Position numbers and translations under genes: made by a program. The notes under the pieces are model-generated. The model saw only the letters and a program-made list of their open reading frames with translations. It had not been told where the DNA came from and made no database searches. DNA of 64,000 bases from Cyrtodaria siliqua (Eukaryota > Mollusca > Bivalvia > Adapedonta > Hiatellidae), in the NCBI GenBank assembly GCA_037043455.1, contig JAWPHD010001810.1, forward strand, positions 229,178 through 293,177. The letters are read 5' to 3'. Below are positions 45,301-56,600 of this stretch, in pieces. Position 1 is the stretch's first letter; every line of letters starts with the position of its first letter.

Positions 45301-46205
45301 TATAAACAATACACTAGACGACATCTGTCAATAACGTCCCTATAGAAAATACAGACGCATTCTGTCAATAAGGTCCCTATAGACAATACTTACGCCATCT
45401 ATCAATAAGGTTCCTATAGACAATAAACACGGCATCTGCCAATAAGGATCTATTAACAGATGCCGTATGTATTGTCTATAGGGACGTTATTAACAGAAGC
45501 CGTCTGTATTGTCCATAGGACATTATTGACATATGTCGTCTGTGTTGTCCATAGTGGCCTTATTGACAGATGCCGCCTATATTGTCTATTATGACCTTAT
45601 TGACAGATGCCGTCTGTATTGTCTATAGGGAGTTTATTGAAAGATGCCGTATGTATTATCTGTAGCGGCATTATTGACAGATGCCGTCTGTACTGTTTAT
45701 AGGGACCTTATTGATAGATGGAGTAATTATTGTCTATAGGGACCTTATTGACAGATGCCGTCTGTATTTTCTATAGGGACGTTATTGACAGATGTCGTCT
45801 AGTGTATTGTTTATAAGGGCCTTATTGACACATGCCGTCTAAATTGTCTGTAGAGGCATTATTGACAGATGCTGTCTGTATTGTCTATAGGTACCTTATT
45901 GACAGATGGCGTCTATATTGTCTATAGGGACATTATTGACAGAATGCGTCAGTATTGTCTGTAGGTGCATTATCGACAGATGCCGTCTGTACTGTTTATA
46001 GGGACCTTATTGACAAATATTGATTGTATTGTCTGTAGAGACATTATTGACTGATGCCTTCTGTATTGTCTATAGGGACCTTATTGACAAATGCCGTGTG
46101 TATTGTCTATAGGAACCTATGTAATAGATGGCGTAAGTATTGTCTATAGGGACCTTATTGACAGAATGCGTCAGTATTATCTAAAGGCGCATTATTGACA
46201 ATGCT
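42350..46205. repeat. Minisatellite M2: 37-bp unit, roughly 100 copies, inverted near 45450
   Basis: Unit consensus: 'ctgtcaataaggtccctata' plus 'gacaatacagacggcat'. It begins with M1-like units ('gttcacattgcccctgagga') that turn into M2 units by about 42450. From about 45450 to 46205 the units are in reverse complement ('acagatgccgtctgtattgtctataggga'), giving a head-to-head array. Short open frames here are by-products. Confidence 0.95.
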
Positions 46206-49200
46206 TCACGCGCAATTTGTAACAGGGCATTCGCCCGAAACATCTACCGTACCAGCGATTATAAAAGACAGCCACGCCCACCACTTACTAAGAAATACTA
46301 CTCCTCATTTATAACACATAATAAGATCTTTCTTTTCAGTGAATTAAAAAGTAAATAATTAAATTATACCGCTTGACTGTGAGACCAGTCATATCTTCAC
46401 TCAGCCTGCATGTATAGGGAGACTCAGGAGCACAACTCCTCTTCCATTACCAAACTGGAGAATTTCACTACACTTACAAATCTACTCTTTTTTTTTTGAT
46501 TCGTCTTTTCCTTTCTTTCTATTCTTTTTCTTTTAATCGTTCCTCAATCGGAACACGAACCCAGGATCTCCTTTCATCTGTCAAGGGCATTACTCCACAT
46601 ACTGTGCACCCATTATCATATCAAGGATTTCTGAAATTATCGATAATCAAATGTATACTTGTCGGCAAATTATTTATGGAATACCACGCCGTAAACACTG
46701 GACTTGATACCCAATACAGTCACACTATAATACAGTACAATCCCTTTATGAAGATAGCTGTATACTTGTATTGATGATATAATAAAAGTAGCATTTACAC
46801 AACCATGCATAACGTTTACGTGCAATCTAACGTGTGACAGCATACAACACTAAACATGCGTAACATTTTACAATATTTCACAGCACCATGAGCTATATCT
46901 CCGCCATGTCATTATAATTATCCATGTAAATGTAAACATTTCAGGGTATTCAGTATGTTCAAAGCTTTTTGAAACATGAACTATTGAAAAAAACTTGTAC
47001 GACTAACCATTCGTGTCGAAAACGCGATATAATTCATTAAATAGTTATGCCTGTAAACTACTGATCCTATAAATATCTGTAAATCTACTATAACTCATGT
47101 TGGCATGATATTGACAATTAAAACCCAATGTATACTAAAACAAATACATATAGATCTAGTCTATTCGTACATCTCAAAACACACGAATAAACAAACTATA
47201 TATGTACATGAACCAGGTTATACACATATTCGATATATAGCAATACTTATCTCTCGTTTGTCTTTTCCACGTGTAATACCAGGTCCCACGTGCACTATCA
47301 AAACCACACAATTTTCTCGTCACGGTAACTCTCCGCTCAGTGTAAATTTTATAACGTCTAACCTAGTCTGCTCTCCAAGGCTGAATGATTTACTTTGGCT
47401 ACCTCAACGCCAATCTACGATTGCGCCCTCTATGAGAAGCAATCACATCAAGGGAAATTAATTTCTGTCTAATTCGTTTCACTCAAACGAAAGAAATAAT
47501 ATATAACTGTAACATAAAGGGGAAGTAACCACTGCGGGGAGTCTGGGCTACAACATGAAATATTATGCAAGTGAAGAACACGTGGACGTGCAGAGCGCAA
47601 GAACTATAACTCTAGATTGATTTTCACCGAATTATGTCCCGTTTTGTGTCGACTGCGTAACATGGCAGACACTTAGGGATCACTTTGTCCGTCGACGTCG
47701 TCGTCTGTCCGTCCATCCGTCCATCCGTCCATCCGTCAAAAAACGTGTGTCACCTACACCAAATGTGGTGTGCAAGATCACTAACAGGTACATATGTGTG
47801 GAAAACAAGGGCATATAATATTACAGGAGTTATTGCCCTTTATAGTTTTAAGTCAAGTCAATAGTGTAAAAGTTTGTGTCGCCTACTTCTCTAAAACTTG
47901 TGCCATACAGCTTACCTGACCAAACTAAGTGTGCAAGAGAACTACAATGAAATCATGTGTAAGACCCCCATGCACCAATGACGGAGAGAATACATGGATC
48001 ACCAAGTCGTCTTAACATTGTAAAGAAAATGTGTGTCGCCAATCCTCGAACACCTTTATACCTTCGTTGCTCCATAATTCAGGAAGGATTGCACCCCATG
48101 TCTCCAATCTTTATAATTATTTATGTAGTCCTTGCTGAACATAGCACATGACAGGGACACGAGTGTTCCATGAAACACCATTTTAGTTATTAATGTCATA
48201 CATTTCTTGTCTGAAACATGTAAGATCAAAGTACTGAAAGTACTGAGCGGCGTAGGTTGGTGGAAGAGGATTTACTGTCTAGTAAATTTGGCGCGGAAGA
48301 AGCAGAATGCGTTACATTTGTTTTGTTATATTTTTATTGAAACAAAGGTATGCCATTTAAGTGAAGAAGCCTGGAACAGTTGTATAATGACAATATTATC
48401 ATATGTGGAATGTATTGTAAAGTGCAAACAATCCTTGTTGGTGCAGATGCTCGACTTTCAATGTTTAGTCGCTTTATTGGTGAACTAAATTAAAGGAGAT
48501 GACTCAATATAAAAAATAGTGTGCGAGATATAAGAACATACAACAGAGCTACAGATGAGCTTTTTGATCAGTTGGGTATTTATCCATTGGTATACATTTA
48601 AAAGGAAATAAAACGATAACATTTTGTGACATTGTTTTTGGGTTGCATTCCACTAATATTGTCTATCATTACATAAAATGTAACTCATCAAATAAACTTG
48701 TTTTATAATAAACTTTATACAAGGTGATTGGGTGGTCCTTCAACAACCCATGCATTGCTCAATTTGTATTGGTTGTTTTATTATTTTGACAATTTCGATT
48801 ACTTTATTGGTGCTCATGCTTTTGGTTTTAATTGGGTATTTTGACATTTTTAATTGGGTATTTAAGATGCTTATCTGCATACACAGTTTTAAAGACACAC
48901 ATGGCACTCGTGAAATGGTTATCAAGCATTAAAATAATTATTTATCCAGTATCGTGTTGAAATGGAATCTGCTTTCATATATTTTGTTTGTTGATTTTTC
49001 ATTTTTTGTCGTCTTCAACAACATCTGTAAATATATTATTGGTGCAATGTAATCAACAGTTAATACTGTACACAAAGAAGTTACATCTTGGATTTTCGTT
49101 CTAGATTTAGCACTGGCTATCATTATAATAATTCTTCTTTATCATTCCGCATACTTTCGAAGTGAAAAGAATCATCTATCAATTGTTATCATATTAAACC

Positions 49201-51000
49201 GTACTGAACGAAATCGCTCGATTTAAAGAAAAAACATATCAGTCAAAATGTTGAAGCAAGTTTTCTAACCTCGATCGTCGTTAATTTTAGTTCATCTGCC
49301 TCATTCCGAACTGAGGAATACATTAACAGTCTATTTTTTTTATTGTTTGATGGCTTTACTTCAGTTATTCAGTACAAGAAAAATTGCCCCACAGCATCAA
49401 GTTGCAGAAGAAAATTGTGCATTTAAACGAATTAACCAAACAGTATAGAGAAAAAGCAGAATGCAGCAAATAATTATAGTAGTGCACATTATGATTTAAT
49501 TGTTCGGTATTACTTAAGTCAGGACTGTATTGTGCCTATACCATTAGGGTATCCTTTAGGTTTAATTGGTATAGGGGCTATAAACCTTAATTTAAAGGAA
49601 GTTATATAATGGAGAAAAAAACAAAACAGGAGAGATTATGCTTGACGTTTACCACCACAAATTACATGTAAGCCTCCGAGGTGTAGAAGCCTCCGAGGTG
49701 TAATCGAATGTAGTTCCAATAATAAAAAGTAATCCCTCCTTTTTTGATGAAAATGGGCATTAAAAGTAGGGGAAAACTGCCCATTTCTATTCGATTTTGT
49801 GGTTGTATGTATAAGAAGCGTATTAATAAGTTTTACTGGATCACTGGTGAACATTTCGAAATTTCGACTCTATGCTTACACTTTGTGAGCAATGAAAACA
49901 GTCAATCAATGAAAACAGCTGTACCATTGACCTGTTTAGTAAACAAACAAGAACTTTCTTACATGTCTTGTGACCCCACATTTTCTGGTGATTTTTCAAG
50001 TGGAAAGTTTGTTTTCTATATGAACATTATGTATACTGCTGCATTATCCATACCTGAGTTGAATTTGCAGAAAATCATTAATATGTGACACTTTAACATT
50101 GGTGTCTATGGGAAAAATAATTAGTGCTTTCATACCTTAACAAACAACCAAGAAAATGTGCCGATAGTGTATTGCGGGAAACCAGCATAGAAATAATCGA
50201 GACCTGTACTTTCGACGCTTGATTGCAAATACAAACGTTTGTCTTGAAAACAGTAGACTTGTACTGCACAACACTATCTCAAACTTGTCGCTAGATGGGG
50301 CTCAGCTATAATGTGGTGTCGCCATTTTGAAATTGACGATGATGGCAATAGGCGCAGGTAGTAATAATCGTATGACATTTTATACAAGCTGGACGACGGG
50401 CCCAACGCAAGAACCGTAACTCTAGGTAGATTTTGACGAAAATGATGTCCCTTTGTCTGTCTTTGTCATGCATTTGTCTGCAACTTATCTCTTAAAGTTC
50501 TCCAGCCATGTTTTGCTTCATGAACATGTTTATGTTTATTTAAATATTTATTTAAATCGAAATCAATACGCAACAATAGATATTTACAATTCACACATTA
50601 CAATATCTGTGAAAAGCGAGAATAAGATTTTATTTGATGACGTAGAAAACTTCGAACAGGTAATTTAATCCACAGGTAAATGTATTTATCAATTATCTGG
50701 CAATAGATGTGCAGCTATACAATTCACATTTACCTCATTTCCCGTGAAGTCACGCAGTGGTAAAAAGTAGTATCTACGTCATGCAAATAATACTTATTTT
50801 TACATACAACTTAGTAGCGGTTTTCAATACATGTTTCTCTTCGAGACTATCAAGAAATGTCCATAATTATGATGTTTAAGAGTTAAATTTGTTAATTAAT
50901 ACTACTACAAAAAGGGTGGCCATTCATCTTTAAAGTGTAAGATAATCGGATGAAGCTCGGCCAAAGTATTAAAATTGAGTTTTTAAAGTGAGAAACAGTC
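46206..51000. other. No gene seen; dispersed repeat fragments
   Basis: Holds a tRNA-like minus-strand piece at about 46546-46617 ('atcctgggttcgtgttccg'), a (tccatccg)n run at about 47694-47737 followed by a repeat-like 'gtgtcgcctac' sequence, and a short direct repeat 'agcctccgaggtgta' at about 49671-49701. Open frames are low-complexity and resemble nothing I recognise. Confidence 0.5.
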
Positions 51001-51560
51001 TAGGCCTAATTATGCATATCATCCCATGTTCCAGTTGAATGATGTTTTGCAGAGTTATATCCCTTTAAAGGTTTTGATACACAAACTGTTTCCAGACTTG
51101 TCTTCTGCACTCCTGGTCGAATTTCAACGAATTTGGGCCTGGATGATGAATACCAAGTCTAGTTGCGCATATCATTGTCGTGTTCCGGTTGAATGATTGT
51201 TGGTGGAGTTATGGCCCTTTACAGGTTTTAATACACTAACGTTGTACAGACTAGTTCTCCTGAACCACTGGCCGGATTTTAGTGAAACTTGCCAGGGATG
51301 ATCAATACGAAGCCTAGTTGCGCCAGGGTTGCGCATATCATCGCTGTACTCCGGTTGAATGATGTTTGGCCCCTGAGGAATTATGGCCCCTTATACACAA
51401 ACTTTATCCGGACTATTTTTCCTGAACCCCTGGCTGGAATTCCGTGAGACTTGGCAGGAATGATCAGTACCAAGCCTAGTTGCGCATATTGTTGTCGTGT
51501 TCCCCATGAAAGACTCCATATAGCCAGTAGAGCGTTACAGGCCATCTTGGACCTCTTGTT
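51000..51560 (+). repeat. Tandem repeat of about 150-170 bp ('gcatatcat…gttccggttgaatgat')
   Basis: Three to four imperfect units carry 'ctagttgcgcatatcattg', 'gttccggttgaatgatg', 'gagttatggcccttta' and 'ttggcaggaatgatca'-like phrases. I recognise the pattern as a widespread bivalve repeat, one reason for the host assignment. It ends just before block Y2. Confidence 0.7.
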
Positions 51561-52380
51561 TTAAAGTTATATTTGCGAAGAGAAATAACGGGAGAAAATG
51601 TAAGTCACTGGTATATTTGTGATGCCACTGACATAACTTCCAAAAAAAAAATACGTCATGAAATTTGGCACTTCATGACCATTTTGAAAATATGACAACA
51701 CTATTTCACCTGTAGATGACATTGAAAATAAAAAAACAAAAATGTTTACGGTCATATTTACAAATGTCATATTTGCAAAGGTTCAATTAAAGGTTAAGTC
51801 GAAGAAATGGGCGCCGGACTAATTTGTGTGTCTATGTTTCGACCTATTTTTCAAATGTATGTCACATTAGTTACCTTTTAATGTCGTTCATGCAAAACGA
51901 AGCAGGTAACTGAGCTAATCTTGTGGCCATTGAAATACTTGGAGACCACTGAACCTTATATCGAAAAATAAGTCTTAATTCCTGAAAATTGTCGCAGTAG
52001 GACAATTTTTAAGATCTGGTTAATACTGCGTTGACTGACCTTAGTTTCCAAGTTCAAAATAAAAACAACTTATTTTAGGTCAAAGAATGAAGCATGCAAA
52101 GTTATATGACGTATACGCGTTATTGATGTAAATGGTAAAATGAACGGATGCAAAGAGAAATCTTACGCAAATTATATAATAAAAATTGACTTAGCTGGCA
52201 TATTCATTTTAGTAACATACCCCGTGGTTGACTACTCCTTGCCGGAAGTTGAGGACGTCTATAATGCTAAGGATATGTACCAAATGGAACAGTGGACCGT
52301 GGCTGGGCATAATGTATTCACCTTGATGAACAACATCGCCTGATATGAGTGTTACTCATAAAACTGTATTTTTATTTCAG
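51561..52380 (+). other. Upstream flank of copy 2, with duplicated TLDc-exon fragment at about 52260-52343
   Basis: Collinear with the flank of copy 1 from about 51697. The fragment reading KDMYQMEQWT…VFTLMNNIA repeats the beginning of the TLDc exon (KDMDQLEQWI…TFTLLYSIT) and stops at once with TGA. No clear core promoter is seen; the 'tttatttcag' acceptor ending at 52380 shows that the mRNA begins farther upstream. Confidence 0.6.
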
Positions 52381-52401
52381 TTGTAAATCAAGTTATAAAC
52401 G

Positions 52402-52927
52402 ATGGGAGGTCGATTACAGGACAAGGATATGGACCAACTGGAACAGTGGATCGGGACTGGATCCAAGACCTTCACATTGCTGTACAGTATAACCAGGGAT
52501 GGATGTAACGCGACCACCTTCCGCCAGAAATGTAATAACCAGGGTCCTACTGTCACAGTCCTCTATAACCAACAAGGATCCGTGTATGGCGGGTATACAT
52601 CTATCAGCTGGACGTCTAGAGGATGTTATGCTGGCGATGATAAGGCATTTTTATTTCGACTTATGGCCAGTGGTAAACTAGCAGCAATGCAGTTTGCACG
52701 AACTGGTAACGGCAATGACATTTATGATGTATGCAGTTGTGGGCCAACATTTGGAGGCAACAACGACCTTATCACATTCACCAGTACCATCAATTGTTCA
52801 GGTGGATACTTTACCCTTAATGGCTCCCTAAATATGGGATATTCATACGATGCCCAGGGCATGTCAATGGACCAAATCAACAATGGAACCATGGACGTGA
52901 CAGAGCTGGAGGTTTACGGGGTTGCTG
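52402..52927 (+). CDS. Copy 2 exon 1: TLDc domain, intact
   Basis: The leader starts after 'tttatttcag' at 52380. The exon reads MGGRLQDKDMDQLEQW… through GCYAGDDKAFLFRL to DVTELEVYGVAG and splits a Gly/Asp codon at GCTG|GTGAGT. The frameshifted site of copy 1 is clean here. TLDc is shared with TLDC2, OXR1 and NCOA7, where it is linked to V-ATPase control; no such role is shown for IFI44. Confidence 0.9.
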
Positions 52928-53473
52928 GTGAGTGTAGAATTCATGTGAAATTGGTGAAACACTGTTTAAAAAAGGTGACAATTTAGTTTGTTTTGATTAC
53001 AGTAGATAATCGAGATGCATTTAAAGTATTGCACTAATACTGGTATAAACACTTTAATGCGACTGTCGGCAAGTTTGGGGGAACTATAATAAAACGTGCT
53101 ATATCCAATACAAACATATACACATATACATATATACATCCGTTTAATATTTTTTCATATCATTCTTTTATCTGTTTAAGCAGTACTGAAAGAAGCGTTC
53201 TCATGCTCTCTTGAGGCTCTTGTTGAAAGTTATCTCCTGTTATCGTTTAATTAAAATACTATCTATTCTATATTGGAACGAGGCTTTGCAATACTTTAAA
53301 GAGCAAATGGCGACACCCCTTTAAACTCCAATGTTTGAAATGGACCAATGTACCAATGTACCAATGGTACCAATGTTACCAATGATACCAATGGTACCAG
53401 TGGTACCAGTGGTAGCAGCAGTAGCAGCAGTAGCAGAGTAGCAGCAGTAGCAGCAGTAGTAGCAGTAGTAGCA

Positions 53474-53513
<40 letters not shown>

Positions 53514-53643
53514 CAGTAGCAGGATATGATTATTAGTATATTATTATTATTATCATTATTATTATTATATTATTATTATTATATATATTATTATTATTAT
53601 TAGTATTATTTTATTATTATTATTAACAATAATAATAATAATA

Positions 53644-53678
<35 letters not shown>

Positions 53679-56600
53679 ATTATAGAATTAGCGTACCAAT
53701 ATAGTATCATAATCAGCATAATGATTTTAATTATTATTGTAGTATGAAAACATGTTTCATTTTATTGCAGATGGAAAGAGAACACCAACAATAGTAACAC
53801 CCTGGCGAAAAACACCAACATGGAATACAAAGGTATTTAAAGAAAAAATGGTCTCTGGAAAGAGAAAACCAAGAAATAGTAATACCCCAGGTGGCAAAAC
53901 CATCAACATGGAATACAAAAGTCTTTAAAGAAAAAAAAGGTAGCTGAAATGAGAACATCAAAAAGACCAACACGGAATACAGAAGTAATTAAAGAAAAAA
54001 AGGAACCAAACACATCCTATGTCTGTTGTAAGGGGACGCTATAACATACATTCTCAGTAATGGTATTCGGTTGTTCTATGAATTGAGTCATGTCTTATTT
54101 GTCGTCATCCATTTTTGTCTTTTAGCACATTATTGCATTTATATCACTTTCCAATAGCTGACATATTTTTTTCTACAGGTGTCTGAAAGACGATCGTCGT
54201 ATCAAAAATACGAGTGCATACTGTGATGGCCCGTTAATGTTTTTTTGCGTCTCTTTCTCATCCAACACTAGCAAACCGTAGTTCACGAAACTTCACAGTA
54301 TCATTACTAAAGGATGTCATTACTAATCAAGTCTTGCTACAAGCTTCAATTCAATTCTCTGCAAAGATAGCCGCTAAAACTTAAATGAGCAAAAACACTT
54401 AAATTTGCAATTTCGTTCGATACTCTTCACGAACCGTAAACTGTATCGGTACGGAGAGTTAACGTTTAAAGGTCTAAAGGAAAACCATAACAAATAAGCC
54501 TCCAAAATTGAATGTCGCCAGGAACAAATACAGTAGCATATTTGTTATAAGAACAGCTTGCGATCGTTACTTCTCATAAACATTGACTCGGATCTTCATG
54601 ATACTGTACAAGAACACGGTGATGTTTTGGCCCTAAATGAAATCCGGATTACTGCAAATTTCAAGATGGCCACCTTAGCCAAACTAGATTAAAAAAACAT
54701 AAAGAGTGCTCCCTGCTCCTTTAGAACCGAAAGAGATAGCATTACTGAACCTGTAAACATGTTGTCTGCATGTCATCTAGTTGGCTTTAAAGCTACAGAC
54801 CCTGTATTTAAATCGTGTATTTTTTGTAGGCGTGTCTTTATCTGCAACTTCATTTTCACCAGCTCATGGCGAAATTGGGCATTTAATAAGCGGTCAAATT
54901 TAAACGCAGGACATCATTTACTTCATGGACAGTGCATATCGTATTTCTACACTGGTAGCATTATGATTTACAAGAACAAAATGTTTGTCTCTTGTATGTC
55001 TCGAACACACGTCCTTTTAGTTTACAGTCAAACGTGCTTACCACTGAGGTACGGCAAATTCTTGAGAGTATTGTATATTTAGTAACATATATTATGATGC
55101 AAAATAACTTACCATATATGATGGACCCTCAATATGTATCAGCTCCTTCATCTCGCACATGTTAATAATCATGTGTGTTCTTATTTATTATCAATTTAAC
55201 TAAGATTCCGTCTCAAAACTTTAATCTCCATTTTTTATTTAGCGGATGATACGTTTGTGCGGATGATATAGTTATTACGTAGTGACTATTTAATGTAAGA
55301 AATGCTACTACATACCAACAAGATGCCGTGCTGTAGTGGTAAAATCTTCATGTTACAAATAAAACTATACAAGGTCCCTGGTTCAAGTCCCGTTCCGGAC
55401 AACTTTTTTTTTATGAAATATATTTGAATGCCGTATATTATCCCTATTTTCTGTACGAAGGCTTTTTTGGCTTAAATACCGAATTTTTGTCCGTTTCGTC
55501 AAATTGAAACTACTTCACACGTGACTTATTCATATTCATGAGTTAGTATCAGTTTTAGTATGGCGTCTATAGCTTTAAGGCCCTATTTCCCAACGATAAA
55601 TGATCATTGAAAAGGCATGAACAGCGTGCTTGCTTATTTACTGCTAACATGCAACATGACCGATTATATAAACTGAGGCCCGAGTTAAATTTCCTCTATA
55701 ATAAAAGGATTGGTATATTGAACACTATCTAGGGTATAACAGTATATAATACTTCAAACTTTACTTTTATGAAGGAACAAAAAAGCATATTAACAAAGAA
55801 GATGTACTAAATACAAAACTGTGTTGATTTTATAAGTAAGACACAGCAAAACAAGTAATGAAACACCTGTTTTTATGTTTTAATTTGTTGGTTTCATACA
55901 AAAGCTGTATTGGTAGGGCCTCATCACCTGAAACAAAACTGAATACCACTATTTTCGCATGCAGTTGTACGTCTAACAGTGATTTTCAGTTACCTATACA
56001 CAGTTTCTCCCCCACCCCACCCACCCAAAATACAATAGGCTGGATATAGGTCCTTAAATGAAATTCACGTTAATTCGGCATCAAAGATGGCCACCAGTGG
56101 TCGTCTTTATTAACACAGACATATATAGGGAAAGCTTATAAGCGCATATTCTTCTAAACTTTAAAGACCGGATCAAGAGAAAATGTTTGCTTTGTATCTA
56201 CACACTGCACTGTCTATAAGCATGACAGGGGACGTATTTTTTTTAGATATCAATACCTTAATGAATTAATTGAAATTTGGCACAACTGTTCTTGAATGTA
56301 TGGAGATTTGATCAATAAAATATGAAATCAATTCCACATCCTAAAAATATATTTTGTTGTCTGCTACACAATTTAAATTTTCATTTAGTGCTTTTAACTA
56401 ATCACATCACAGTAGAGCTAAGAAAGTGGATTTTTCATCAGAGTTACCACTAATAACAGCATGTCAGTTCTATAATTGACGTCCACCTGGATATTGCTAC
56501 AAGTGAACCCCGGCCTTAAACATTGATCTTCATCCCACTTTGCATTATCATTGCATGTGAAGTTCAAATGACTGGTATACATAATATTCAATGATGCACG

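Noticed and set aside
46496..46774. Frame with a GTRTQDLL-type phrase
   Set aside because: This phrase arises from translating a tRNA-like repeat (B-box region) and is not a protein family.
53348..53536. Ala/Val/Ser-rich open frame
   Set aside because: Pure product of triplet microsatellites inside intron 1 of copy 2.
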